Below are positions 8,712 through 18,558 of a DNA stretch of 64,000 nucleotides, piece after piece. Source of the DNA: Kineococcus gynurae. Lineage in GTDB: Bacteria; Actinomycetota; Actinomycetes; Actinomycetales; Kineococcaceae. The notes under the pieces are model-generated. The model saw only the letters and a program-made list of their open reading frames with translations. It ran no database searches and was not told the origin of the DNA. The stretch lies in the NCBI RefSeq assembly GCF_050871315.1, contig NZ_JBJLRE010000007.1, one strand, 5' to 3'. How positions within the stretch are numbered: position 1 is the stretch's first letter; every line of letters starts with the position of its first letter. The translations under genes were made by a program, and so were the position numbers.

Positions 8712-8811
8712 GCGAGGCTCCGGAGGTCGTGAGGGAGGACGTGGGGGTCCGCCCCGACGCGACGGGACGGTGCGGGGTGCGGACGGCGAAGGAGGTGCGG
8801 CAGGGGTCGGC

Positions 8812-10506
8812 TCACGGGATCGGGACCTCCTGGTCGACGGGCTCGGTCTCGGGTGCCTCGTCGCCCTGCAGGTCGGTCTCCGGGAGCTCCAGGGCCTGGT
8901 CCTCGGGGGTCTCGGGCGTGGGGGGTGCCTCGACGTCGGCGACCAGGTCGTAGCGGGCGCCGACGTAGCGCACGAGCCGACCCATGCCCCAGCCCTTCTT
9001 CACCGGCTTGAACCACGGCACCTGGAAGTAGGAGGTGCTGTCGAGGGCCATCAGGCCGAGGAACGTCTCGGCGACGATCCGGCCGCCGACCGGCCCCAAC
9101 CGCCGGCCGCGCCCCCGCAGCTCCGCCTCGCGCAGCACGTAGAACCACAGCGGGGCGTTGCCGGCGAACTCCGGGCCGAGACCGAGCTCGGCGTCGCTGA
9201 GCGGGGCCAGACCCATCGCGGTCGCCACCGCCTGTCCGCTGGCCATTCCGTACCGTTTGCCCCGCAGCAGGTTGCGGACCGCGAGGTCGGTGAGTCCGGC
9301 GGCCTGCCCGGGCAGGTCGTGCAGCGGCATGGCGAGCAGGGTGTCGATCCGCCGGGTCATGTTGCGGTCGTCGGGGCGCTGCACCCCCGGGATGCGGAAG
9401 AAGTAGTTCCAGTCGACCTCCGCGGCCGGCGGCAGCGGCCGCCCCCCGGAGAGGTCGTCCTGCGGGCTGCCGAAGATGCGTCGGATGTTGCCCTGGCTGA
9501 CCTCGTACTCGGGGCGGATGATGCTGTGCCCGAACCGGTAGGCCGCCCCCGAGTACTCGACCGGGATCATCGGCCTGGACTTGTTCTTCGGCTTGTAGAA
9601 GGTGCCGCGGAAGACCAGTCGTCCCTTGGCGTTGCGGCCGAGGCAGGCGGCGACGGTGTCGCGTCCGACGAAGCGCACGAGGAAGTCGTTGACGACGAGG
9701 TGCTGGTAGTGCCAGCGGGTCAGCTGACGGGCCTTGTCGAAGTCCCCGGTCTTGGCCAGGAACCGGTTGTGCAGCTTGATGAAGAGCAGGTGCACCTGGG
9801 CGACGAGCAGGTTCTCGTCGTTGCGGGCGTCGCCGATGATCGCCTGGCCCGACGCGGTGCGGGGCAGGTCGTCGATGCCGTCGTGGTGGCCCACCAGGAG
9901 CTTGCCGTGGACGGTGGGGTCGTAGAGCTGCGGATCGCGGGCCGGGCCACGCCCGTAGACCGAGCGCAGGTCCAACCACGGCGAGTCGAAGTTCTTCGTC
10001 GCGGTCGGGTCCTGCTGCTGCTCGGTCAGCGGCGTCTGGTCCGACGTCAGGTCGTGATCGACGAACTGGCCGAAGAACGTGTAGCCGGACGGGATCCCGT
10101 CGTTGTCGAGACCGTCCCGGACGCTCGGGTCCGTCCCGGGCACCCGCAGGTCGGTCATCGCCCGCCCGAGACCGGTGAGGGCGTCGTCGCTCGGCGCCGA
10201 GGGCGCGAGCCCCGGGAACAGGAACCCGAACCGGCCCTGCAGCGCCCGGGCGTCCCGGGCGGTGTCGATGCCCCGGAGGGCGGTGGCGTGCCGGGCCCGG
10301 ACCGCGCTGCTCGCGGCGGAGGCCGGAGCCGCGAACGGGCACCCCACCCCCAGGGCCACCCCGGCCCCGACCGCCGAGCCGAGGACGGCGCGCCGGCTCA
10401 CCCCGGCCGGACGCTCCGGCACCCGGCGGTCCGCGAACCGGGCGAACGATCGGACCCGCTGCGCCGGAACCGGTCCGGCGGACGTGCTGCTGTCGGGCGT
10501 CGACAT
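8812..10506 (-). CDS. Tat-exported animal-type haem peroxidase
   Basis: A 564-residue protein of the animal haem peroxidase superfamily (peroxidase-cyclooxygenase). ATG 10506 has GGAGGA 5 bases upstream. A long N-terminal region is followed by a twin-arginine signal (SRRAVLG, about 37-43) and an Ala-rich cleavage zone near 60-67. GQFVDHD at 146-152 gives the distal His151 and calcium-binding Asp152; GDARNDENLL with a following LHNR is the conserved superfamily helix; YRFGHSIIRPEYEV places the proximal His327. Bacterial members oxidise halides or phenols with H2O2. The C-terminus ends in an acidic Glu/Pro tail of about 35 residues. It has its own terminator-separated upstream neighbour and precedes the multicopper oxidase by 100 bp. 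Confidence 0.92.
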   Translation of the reverse strand: MSTPDSSTSAGPVPAQRVRSFARFADRRVPERPAGVSRRAVLGSAVGAGVALGVGCPFAAPASAASSAVRARHATALRGIDTARDARALQGRFGFLFPGLAPSAPSDDALTGLGRAMTDLRVPGTDPSVRDGLDNDGIPSGYTFFGQFVDHDLTSDQTPLTEQQQDPTATKNFDSPWLDLRSVYGRGPARDPQLYDPTVHGKLLVGHHDGIDDLPRTASGQAIIGDARNDENLLVAQVHLLFIKLHNRFLAKTGDFDKARQLTRWHYQHLVVNDFLVRFVGRDTVAACLGRNAKGRLVFRGTFYKPKNKSRPMIPVEYSGAAYRFGHSIIRPEYEVSQGNIRRIFGSPQDDLSGGRPLPPAAEVDWNYFFRIPGVQRPDDRNMTRRIDTLLAMPLHDLPGQAAGLTDLAVRNLLRGKRYGMASGQAVATAMGLAPLSDAELGLGPEFAGNAPLWFYVLREAELRGRGRRLGPVGGRIVAETFLGLMALDSTSYFQVPWFKPVKKGWGMGRLVRYVGARYDLVADVEAPPTPETPEDQALELPETDLQGDEAPETEPVDQEVPIP

Positions 10507-10629
10507 GACGTTCCTCCCCCCCTGGGGCTGCTGCGCCCCGGGCAGAACGTTGCCCGGGGACCGTGATGTGGATGTGACGAGAGCGTGAAACGCGCCCCCG
10601 GCCCCGGTGGGGCCGGGGAGACGCAGGAA

Positions 10630-10666
10630 GCGGGCCCCCGCCGTCGGAGGGGTGACGGGGGCCCGC
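10630..10666 (-). terminator. GC-rich hairpin terminator
   Basis: Arms GCGGGCCCCCG (10630-10640) and CGGGGGCCCGC (10656-10666) pair perfectly around a 15-base loop. It lies just after the stop of the secreted protein gene on the minus strand, separating it from the peroxidase gene. Confidence 0.7.
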
Positions 10667-10682
10667 TCGTTCGAGGGTGTCG

Positions 10683-12713
10683 TCAGCGGGTGGTGACGGC
10701 GCTCGTGATGCTGCCGCCCCGCGAGGACTGCACCAGGATCGAGGTGACCTGGCGGGTCGGCCCCGGCTTCTGCCGCAGGGAGAACGCCCCCAGGGTGTCC
10801 ACGGTCGCCGTGCCCAGCTTCGTCACCGGCGAACCGGGCGTAGTGTCCCAGACGACGAGCTGGGTGGCCGGCTGCAGCACCCGCGCCTGACCGCCGAAGA
10901 GCCCCGTCCCGTCGATCCGCAGCTCGCTCCCCAACCGGTGCCGCGCCGCCGTGACCGTCAGCTGGTCGACGTCCGGTGCCACCGTGACCTCGGCGGTCGA
11001 GGTCGGCGCCGTTCCGCCCTCGGTGGCGGGAGCCCCGGTCACCGTGACCCGGTACACCAGCGGGGGGTTGGTGATGGTGAGGGGTGACGTCGCCGATCCC
11101 GTGGCCAGGAGGGGCAGCGTGACCGTCGGCTTCGCCGTCGTCGTGCTGCTCAGCGCGGTCGCCGGGCCGCCGATCTGCTCCCACGAGAAGGACTTCGCCC
11201 CGGTCGACGGGCTGGCGTCCAACGTGACGGTGGCCCCGCGGACCGCGGTGACGGTGGTGGCGGCGACGGTCGCCACCGGCGCGGGGACCGCGGGGGTCGT
11301 GGGCGACGGCGTGACCGTCCCCCCGGTGCTGGTCGAGGGTTCCCCGGCGGGGTCCACGTCGATGGTCGTGGACGGGGGCACCGGCGCCAGCGGGATGGTT
11401 GCCTCGCCACCGGTCACGTCCACCGATCGCGTCGCGGTCGAACCTCCCTGCTTGGCGACGACGTTCGCGGGCGGGGCGAGGACGGTGAACGTCGCGGCCT
11501 GTCCCGGTTGCACGTCGCCCAGCCCCTCGAGGGTGACGGTCCCCGCTTCCGGCGAGGTGACCGTGACGTGCAGGACGCTGCCGTCGTAACTGGCCTGGTC
11601 GATCTTGAGGTCGCGGGCGCCGACCGCGACATCGCTGGTCGAGGCCGGGTTGTCGCTGAGGTTGCGGACCTTGACCGAGCCGGGGGCCGCCCCGTCCAGC
11701 TTGACCCGGGCGTACCACCGACCGCTGCCGGGGTCGGTGTGCATGCCGGTGGTGGCGTACCCGCTGCCGCCGACGACCTCGACGGCGGAGCCCTCCGAGG
11801 TCGCCCACACGTCGACGTACCCGTTGCGCTGCACCACGGCCGCGTCGGCGTGGACCCCGACGTTGGTGGCGATCCGGCCCATGAGGGTGAACTGGTCGGT
11901 CGAGGCGTTGCCGCGCGGGGAGACGACGCTGAAGGCGTTGTAGCCGTTCAGCCCCCCGGTGACCGTGGTGAGCTGGTCGGGGTTCCCGACGTACTTGGCT
12001 CCGTCGGGGCCGGTGACCGGCCCCCCGGTCGCGACGAGGAACGGGGCCACGTTGCTCTTGAGCACCGCGTCGAACGCCCCGACCGAGGCGCCGATGTCCT
12101 CGACCAGGCGACCGTTGCCGCGCGCGTCGGTGTCGATCTGGGCGGCACCGTAGGGGTGCTGGAAGCTCAGGGTGCTGTTCGGAGCCGCGCCCTGCACGAC
12201 GATCCGGACCCGGCCGAAGACCATCTGGTCGCCGTGCTGGACGGCGTTGGCGAAGGCGGCCTCGACCCCGGTGGTGAGGACCGCGCGACCTCCCCCGGGA
12301 AGGTTCAGCGTCGAACCGGCGAGGAAGTAGAAGGCCTCGTCCGGGAAGTTCCCCGGGAACTCGATGGGCTGGGACTCGTCCGGGATGTCACCGGGGAGGA
12401 ACCCGCAGAACGGGTTGGTCCCGTCCAGGCACAACGACAACCGGGTCCCCCGGCTGTCCTGGTACCAGGTCGGGAAACCGTTGGTGGTGTCGACCGCGCC
12501 CCGGGCGACGAGTTTGACGCTGTTGGCCTGGGTCACCCCGGTGACCGCCGCGGCCGACAACGTCGTCGCCAGCGGCAGGCTGAGCGCGGCCAGCACCGCG
12601 ACGGTGCGACGCCGGGTGCGGCGTCGACCGGACGGTTCGCGGTGTCCGAGTTCTCCCCGGTCGCGCTCGGCGCGGTGCCGTCCCCCGGACCTGTTGGTAC
12701 GAGCGATGATCAC
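10683..12713 (-). CDS. large secreted protein with PKD-like domain, function unknown
   Basis: About 676 residues from GTG 12713, chosen because GAGGGGGAG stands just before it; an in-frame GTG at 12788 would add 25 residues but has no ribosome site. The start is very basic, followed by a signal segment (VAVLAALSLPLATTLSAAAV). The first ~320 mature residues form an unrecognised domain (Gly/Asn-rich, with one Cys pair SLCLDG..FCGF). Then come Thr/Pro-rich linkers and an Ig/PKD-like beta domain near the middle of the C-terminal third (VRGATVTLDASPSTGAKSFSWEQ), then a last Ig-like domain. It probably acts outside the cell. It follows a signal peptidase gene by 110 bp on the same strand, which may be its processing enzyme. 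Confidence 0.8.
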   Translation of the reverse strand: MIIARTNRSGGRHRAERDRGELGHREPSGRRRTRRRTVAVLAALSLPLATTLSAAAVTGVTQANSVKLVARGAVDTTNGFPTWYQDSRGTRLSLCLDGTNPFCGFLPGDIPDESQPIEFPGNFPDEAFYFLAGSTLNLPGGGRAVLTTGVEAAFANAVQHGDQMVFGRVRIVVQGAAPNSTLSFQHPYGAAQIDTDARGNGRLVEDIGASVGAFDAVLKSNVAPFLVATGGPVTGPDGAKYVGNPDQLTTVTGGLNGYNAFSVVSPRGNASTDQFTLMGRIATNVGVHADAAVVQRNGYVDVWATSEGSAVEVVGGSGYATTGMHTDPGSGRWYARVKLDGAAPGSVKVRNLSDNPASTSDVAVGARDLKIDQASYDGSVLHVTVTSPEAGTVTLEGLGDVQPGQAATFTVLAPPANVVAKQGGSTATRSVDVTGGEATIPLAPVPPSTTIDVDPAGEPSTSTGGTVTPSPTTPAVPAPVATVAATTVTAVRGATVTLDASPSTGAKSFSWEQIGGPATALSSTTTAKPTVTLPLLATGSATSPLTITNPPLVYRVTVTGAPATEGGTAPTSTAEVTVAPDVDQLTVTAARHRLGSELRIDGTGLFGGQARVLQPATQLVVWDTTPGSPVTKLGTATVDTLGAFSLRQKPGPTRQVTSILVQSSRGGSITSAVTTR

Positions 12714-12823
12714 GATCTCCCCCTCTGCGGTCCTCCGGAGCAGTTCCCCTGCTCCGATCCGGGGAGGAGCCTCGGCGGGGGTAGTCACGCCAACGTCAAC
12801 GGATCATCAACACCGGTTGCGAG

Positions 12824-13378
12824 TCAGCTGAGAGGCAGGCCGAGGAGGACCCGCCCGCGGACCGACGCGGTGGGCACGGACCCGAACTCGCGGGAGTCGA
12901 CGGAACTGCGCCGGTCGTCGCCGAGCACGAAGACGTGCCCGGCCGGCACCCGCACCGGTCCGAAGTAGAGACCGTCGATCAGGCGGTGGTCGATCTCGGG
13001 TTCGGGGCGGACGACGCCGTCCACGACCAGCACCGCGTCGTCGATCGCGACGGTCTGCCCGGCGGTGGCCACGACCCGTTTCACGGTGGGCACCCCGTCC
13101 TGGGGGTCGTCGAAGACCACGACGTCCCCGGTGCGGGGGGCCCGCCACCCCGTCTCGTCGACCAGGAGCGCGGTCCCGTCGGGGTAGGTGGGGTTCATGC
13201 TCGTCCCGGAGACCCGGGTCGCCCCGAGCACCTGCCAGCGCAGGACCCCGACCAGGACGAGGAAGACCAGCATCCCGACCAGGACGCGCCGGTCCGGCCG
13301 GGTCCGGGCCGCCCGGTGCCGGGCGGGACGCTCGGGGGGCGGGGTCGGGCGCGGGGCCGGGGTCGCGGTGGCGCTCAC
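12824..13378 (-). CDS. lepB: signal peptidase I
   Basis: A 184-residue type I signal peptidase. One membrane segment at about 32-50 is followed by the catalytic serine motif SGTSMNPT (Ser60), the lysine motif VKRVVATAGQ (Lys100), and the box E motif GHVFVLGDDRRSSVDSREFG. The enzyme removes signal peptides on the outer face of the membrane. The GTG start overlaps the copD stop by 4 bp (GTGA), so the two are translationally coupled. A signal peptidase inside a copCD operon is unusual and suggests dedicated processing of CopC or of the secreted protein downstream. Confidence 0.93.
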   Translation of the reverse strand: MSATATPAPRPTPPPERPARHRAARTRPDRRVLVGMLVFLVLVGVLRWQVLGATRVSGTSMNPTYPDGTALLVDETGWRAPRTGDVVVFDDPQDGVPTVKRVVATAGQTVAIDDAVLVVDGVVRPEPEIDHRLIDGLYFGPVRVPAGHVFVLGDDRRSSVDSREFGSVPTASVRGRVLLGLPLS

Positions 13379-14441
13379 GGGCCCGGGGTCGTGGCCAGGG
13401 CCACCGCGGCGGCCAGGGCCAGGACCAGCACGACCATCTCGGCCGTGGCCCAGCGCAGGAAGGCCCGCGGCGATCCGGCCCGCAGGGCCGGCAACGTCCA
13501 CCGCCGGTGGACGAGACCGGCCCCGACCGCCGGGACGAGCAGCCCCACCTTGACCAGGAGCAGGGCCCCCCAGGCGCTCCCGAGCGCGGCCGGGACGTCG
13601 TCCACGGTCACGAGCAGCGAGACCAGCCCGCTGAGCACCAGGGCGAGGACGGCCGCCGCGGCCCACCCGCTGAACCGTCCGGCGGTCCAGACCGCCCCGG
13701 TTCCCAGCTCGCGGCGGTGCCGCAGGACGGCGGCCAGGCCACCGACCCAGGTGGTCGCGGCCAGGACGTGCACGGTGAGGGCGAGCGCGGCCAGGCGCGG
13801 GTTCGCGGCGTGCGCCGAGTGCCCGGCGAGCGTCTGCGGCAGCACCGCGAGGACGAGAGGGGCCAGCAGCAGCGCGGCCCGTCCGTGCGCGACGGGGGCG
13901 ATCGCGCCGGACGGACCCGTCCGGAGGAGCAGCAGCAGACCCGCGAGCAGCAGGAGCACCACGGCCGCGGTCTCGAGGTCGCTCCGGGCCCCGACCTGGT
14001 CCCACCATCCCGTGGGGCCCGTCCGCAGCAGCGCGACGGGCCCGAGACCGGTCAGGTCGTGCAGGCGGAGACCGACGGCGGCCACCGCCGCGACCGTCCA
14101 GAGGACGGCCCAGCCCCGCGCGCCGCGCAGGACCGCCAGCGCCGGGGCGGACAGGACCGTGCCGGGGTTCGGGATCCAGCAGACCGCGAGCAGGATCGTG
14201 CCGCTGCACATCACCGCGGCCACCCGGGCGGTCCAGCCGACCACCGGTTGCGCCCAGTAGGCGACCCGCCCGCCCGCGGCCGCGGCGTCGGCCGGGGTGA
14301 GCCCCCCACCGAGCAGCCCGAACCCGACGACCGCGACCAGCCCGACCGTGACCAGTGCAGCGACCCGACGCCGGTCGGGCCGGAAGTCGGACGACGGGCT
14401 CGTCGGCGCGGGCGCGGGGCGCACGGCCACCCCGGGAAGGT

Positions 14442-14445
<4 letters not shown>
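13375..14445 (-). CDS. copD: CopD-family copper transport membrane protein
   Basis: A 356-residue polytopic membrane protein with about eight to nine hydrophobic segments. CopD-type features are the AGHSAHA segment, TVHVLAATTWVGGL with a conserved His in a membrane helix, and the later LLLVKVGLLVPAVG helix. CopD proteins are thought to move copper across the cytoplasmic membrane, with CopC as the external copper carrier. The GTG start overlaps the copC stop (GTGA at 14442-14445). The gene starts with an unusual Pro/Ala-rich stretch before the first helix. Confidence 0.9.
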
Positions 14446-15218
<773 letters not shown>

Positions 15219-15269
15219 GACCGTCCTCCCCCACCGATTCGTCACTCTCCGACAGGGGACCGGAGCGCT

Positions 15270-15287
15270 GTGAAACGGACGTGAAAC
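15270..15287. promoter_or_regulatory. GTGAAAC direct repeats, 11-bp period
   Basis: Two GTGAAAC heptamers at 15270-15276 and 15281-15287, starts 11 bp apart, lie in the region between the divergent copC and SARP genes. SARP proteins are known to bind heptameric direct repeats spaced by one helical turn, so this is a candidate site for the neighbouring regulator. I do not see a good -10 at the usual distance. A TAATCT at 15370-15375 could be the -10 of the SARP gene. Confidence 0.4.
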
Positions 15288-15441
15288 ACGGAGCCCCCGA
15301 ACACCGGAAAAGGTGGGTCCGCACGGCGGTGGACGGCGGAAAAACCGCTCCGGCAGCTGTACATCCGGCTAATCTTCAGTCGGCTGATCGCGGGTCCAGG
15401 GGGGTGGCTCGGAGCGGCCGGGGGCGCGAGGGAGCGTGACG

Positions 15442-18400
15442 GTGTCGATGCATGAGGCGCCGACGACGGTGCTGGCCGATCCGGGCACCACCGCGCCCTC
15501 CTCCCTGCCCCGGGTCGAGATCCGCCTGCTGTCCCCCTTCCAGGTCCGGCGGGCCGACGGCAGCCGCGTCGCCGAACGCGAGTGGCGCACGAGCAAGACC
15601 CTCGACCTGGTCCGTTGGCTGGCCGTCCGGGCGGGCAACCCGCTCCCGGTCGAGGACGCGCTGGACCAGCTGTGGTCCGCGTCGGACCCGGCGCACGCGC
15701 GGGCCAGCCTGCGCACCGCCCTCTCCCACGTCCGCCGCATCCTGGGCCCCGACGCCGTCGAGCGTCGCCGCACCGGCCTCGTCCTCAACGGCGCCTGGGT
15801 GGACACCCTGGCCTTCACGACGCTCGCCCAGGAGGTCGACCGGCGGGCCCGGGCCGGGCAGGACGCGGCCGCCCTGGCCACCGCGCGGGAGGCGCTGGCG
15901 CTCTACCTGCAGCCGTTGCGCGCCGTCGACGACGAGGCCGACTGGGTCCGCGACGAGCGCGAGGACCTGGAGTCGACGCGGCGCGAGGTCCAGCTGAGCG
16001 CCGCCGAGGCCGCCCTGCGGCTCGGCCTCATGGTCGACGCCGTGCAGCTGGCCCGGCCGGCGTCCACGGCCGACCCGCTGTCGGAGCGGGCTTCACGGGC
16101 CCTGGCCGCCGGCCTGGCCGGGCTGGGCGAGGTCGATGCGGCCCTGCGCGAGCTCGACCGCTGCCGTCGCGACGTGGCCGAGAGCACCGGGGCCGACCTC
16201 TCGAGCCAGACCCGGGCGCTGCACCTGCACCTGCTGACCGGTCCCGCCCACGACGGGGGACCGCAGACGCCGGAGACCACGTTCGTGGGCCGCTCCGAGG
16301 ACGTCGACGTCGTGCGAGCCGCGCTGGCCCCACCGAGCGCGGACGGCGCCGACCCCCGGGCCGCGCGGGTGGTCGTCCTGCGTGGCCAGGAGGGCAGCGG
16401 TCGCCGACGGCTGCTGGCCGAGGCCGCCGGGAGCCGGCCGCTGGTGACGCTCGTCCCGGGGGCGCTCGCCGCGCAACTGTCGGCCCTGGCGCCCGGTGCG
16501 GTCGCCGTTCTGGAGACCCGGCCCGGGGCCGGGCCCGCCGACCTGCGTCAGGCGCTGGTCGGCGAGGCTCGGCTGGTGGTCGTCGCCGGACCGGAGGACC
16601 CCGAACCGCTGCTGCCGCCGACCGGCCCGGTCGAGGTGGTCCGGGTTGAGGTCGAGCCGCTGATCGCCGAGGACGTGGTCCGGCTGGCCTCCCTGGTCCT
16701 CGCGGGCGCACCGGGGGCAGCCCTGGTCACGGAGCTCCGCGCCGCCGCCTGCGACCTGGCCGGGCGGGTGGTCCGGACGCTGCGGCAGTGGCTGGGCGAG
16801 CACCGCGTCGTCGCCACGTCCGCCGGGTTGGCCTGCGCCCCCGAGGCGGGCGAGGCGGCGGCCGGGTCGGCGGTGCTGCCCGGGCACCTGCTGAGCGTGC
16901 TGACGGAGGGGCAGTGGGAGGTCCTGCAGCTGGCCGCCCTCGTGGACCGTCCGGTGACGGTCGCCTGGTTGGGTCCGCTGACCCACCTGCTCACCCCCGC
17001 CCAGGCCGCCGACGCGCTGGCCGCCCTGGTCGAGCACCGCATCCTGCGGCACGACCCCGAGGGGTGCCGGTTCCGCGATCCGCAGCTCAAGGACGCCGTC
17101 GCCTGCTGGTTGCGCCCGGTCGTCCGGTCGTCCCTGGAACGGCGGATCGTCGAACGTGCCCACCTCGACCCCGATCAACGCATCGACCTCTGGCTGCGGG
17201 TGGGCGAACCTCGGATGGCCTGCGCGGCGGCGATGGAGGCGGCCGCCGCGGCGACCGTGGTGGCCGACTGGGGCGAGGCCCGCAGCGCGCTGCTCAAGGT
17301 CGGGATCCTCGGCGACCTCGCCTCGGCAGCCCCCGCCGACCTGGCCGAGCTGCAGGAACGCCTGGGTGACGTGTGCCTGCTGCTGCGTCGGCGGGACGAG
17401 GCCGAGCGGGCGCTGCGGGCCGCCCTGCGCATCGTCACCGAGCACGGGCTGCCCGGGTCGGAGCGGCTGCAGGCGAAGATCGCCGGTGTCACCGAACCGC
17501 CCGGCGGGCCGGACGTCCTGCGGTTGTTCACCGGCCCGGCCGCCCTGCTGCCGACGATCCCCGCGCGCCGCCTGCCCGACCGCTCGGAGCTGTCGGGCCA
17601 GCACCCCCGGACCTCGGCCCGCCAGCTGGGGGCCATCGTGCGGGCGGCCGACGCGCACGGGGACACGGCACTCTCCGTGGACGCCAGCCTGGAACTGTGC
17701 CTGCTCGTGCACCTGCCCGCACGGGACTTCGCCGCGGCCCGCCGGGCCACGTTCGAGGTCATGACCCGCAGCGCCGACCCGAACGTCCGGCACCGCGCGA
17801 TCTTCTACGACCTGATGCCGGACATGCTGCTGGGCAACGCACTCCGGGCCGAGCACACCGTGCGGGAGGTCCTCGAGGAGGCCGTGGGCCGCGACGCCGA
17901 ACTCGTCCGCAACCGGTTCCTCGGGTTCCAGCTGCTCATCGCCCACGACCTCGGTCGGCCGGAGGCCGCGGACCTGCTCGACGAGGCGGAGGCCGGGGTC
18001 CGGTCGGGGCTCGCGGCGGCCCCGGGATGGTCCGGTTCGGAGGGCCAGGTGGAGATCTGCGCGCGGGTGGCGATGGAGCGCGGGGAGCTGGACCGGGCCG
18101 CCGCCCTGCTGAACGACCACCCCTTGAGTCCCGCGACGATGCCGGCCACCCGGCAGATGCGTCAGGTGCTCGCGGCCGGTCTGCTCCGGGTCGAGGGCCG
18201 GTCGGGGGAGGCGGCGGCGCTCCTGCGTCAGGAACTGCTCGCGGCCCGGGCCGCAGGGGTGCGGTTCTTCGTCCCCGAACTGGTCATGAAACTGGTCCTG
18301 CTCTGCGTGGACCGCGACCGCGCCGAGGCCTTGAACCTCTTCGACCAGTGGGACGAGGTCCTCGACGACGGCGCCACGATGCCGCGCGAGCAGGTGCTGC

Positions 18401-18543
18401 GGATGCTCGCCCGGGCGGCCGTGCGCCAGGCGGGCGGCGACCCCCGACGGGCCGCCACCGCGCGCCGGGCCGCCGAGGCGGCGGCGGGTGTCGCCCAGCT
18501 GCACCACCTGCCCGGGGCCATCTGGAACGGCCCGCCCCGCTGA
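15442..18543 (+). CDS. SARP/BTAD-family transcriptional regulator, large
   Basis: About 1,033 residues. GTG 15442 has GAGGGAG at the right distance; GTG 15436 is an alternative. Residues about 25-105 form a SARP winged-helix DNA-binding domain (WRTSKTLDLVRWLAVRAG...LRTALSHVRRILG), and about 115-265 the bacterial transcriptional activation (BTAD) helical domain. An NTPase-like region follows, but its P-loop reads GQEGSGRR (about 315-322), so the usual GK[ST] is absent. The long C-terminal part is TPR-like Ala/Leu/Arg helices. Large regulators of this type activate secondary-metabolite or development genes in actinobacteria. It is divergent from the copper operon, which is a possible target. 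Confidence 0.88.
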   Translation: MSMHEAPTTVLADPGTTAPSSLPRVEIRLLSPFQVRRADGSRVAEREWRTSKTLDLVRWLAVRAGNPLPVEDALDQLWSASDPAHARASLRTALSHVRRILGPDAVERRRTGLVLNGAWVDTLAFTTLAQEVDRRARAGQDAAALATAREALALYLQPLRAVDDEADWVRDEREDLESTRREVQLSAAEAALRLGLMVDAVQLARPASTADPLSERASRALAAGLAGLGEVDAALRELDRCRRDVAESTGADLSSQTRALHLHLLTGPAHDGGPQTPETTFVGRSEDVDVVRAALAPPSADGADPRAARVVVLRGQEGSGRRRLLAEAAGSRPLVTLVPGALAAQLSALAPGAVAVLETRPGAGPADLRQALVGEARLVVVAGPEDPEPLLPPTGPVEVVRVEVEPLIAEDVVRLASLVLAGAPGAALVTELRAAACDLAGRVVRTLRQWLGEHRVVATSAGLACAPEAGEAAAGSAVLPGHLLSVLTEGQWEVLQLAALVDRPVTVAWLGPLTHLLTPAQAADALAALVEHRILRHDPEGCRFRDPQLKDAVACWLRPVVRSSLERRIVERAHLDPDQRIDLWLRVGEPRMACAAAMEAAAAATVVADWGEARSALLKVGILGDLASAAPADLAELQERLGDVCLLLRRRDEAERALRAALRIVTEHGLPGSERLQAKIAGVTEPPGGPDVLRLFTGPAALLPTIPARRLPDRSELSGQHPRTSARQLGAIVRAADAHGDTALSVDASLELCLLVHLPARDFAAARRATFEVMTRSADPNVRHRAIFYDLMPDMLLGNALRAEHTVREVLEEAVGRDAELVRNRFLGFQLLIAHDLGRPEAADLLDEAEAGVRSGLAAAPGWSGSEGQVEICARVAMERGELDRAAALLNDHPLSPATMPATRQMRQVLAAGLLRVEGRSGEAAALLRQELLAARAAGVRFFVPELVMKLVLLCVDRDRAEALNLFDQWDEVLDDGATMPREQVLRMLARAAVRQAGGDPRRAATARRAAEAAAGVAQLHHLPGAIWNGPPR

Positions 18544-18558
18544 ACCGGGTCCGGCCGG

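Noticed and set aside
10507..11808. N-terminal extension of the peroxidase frame up to 11808
   Set aside because: The frame is open, but it overlaps the secreted protein gene. ATG 10506 has a strong ribosome site and is followed by a Tat signal.
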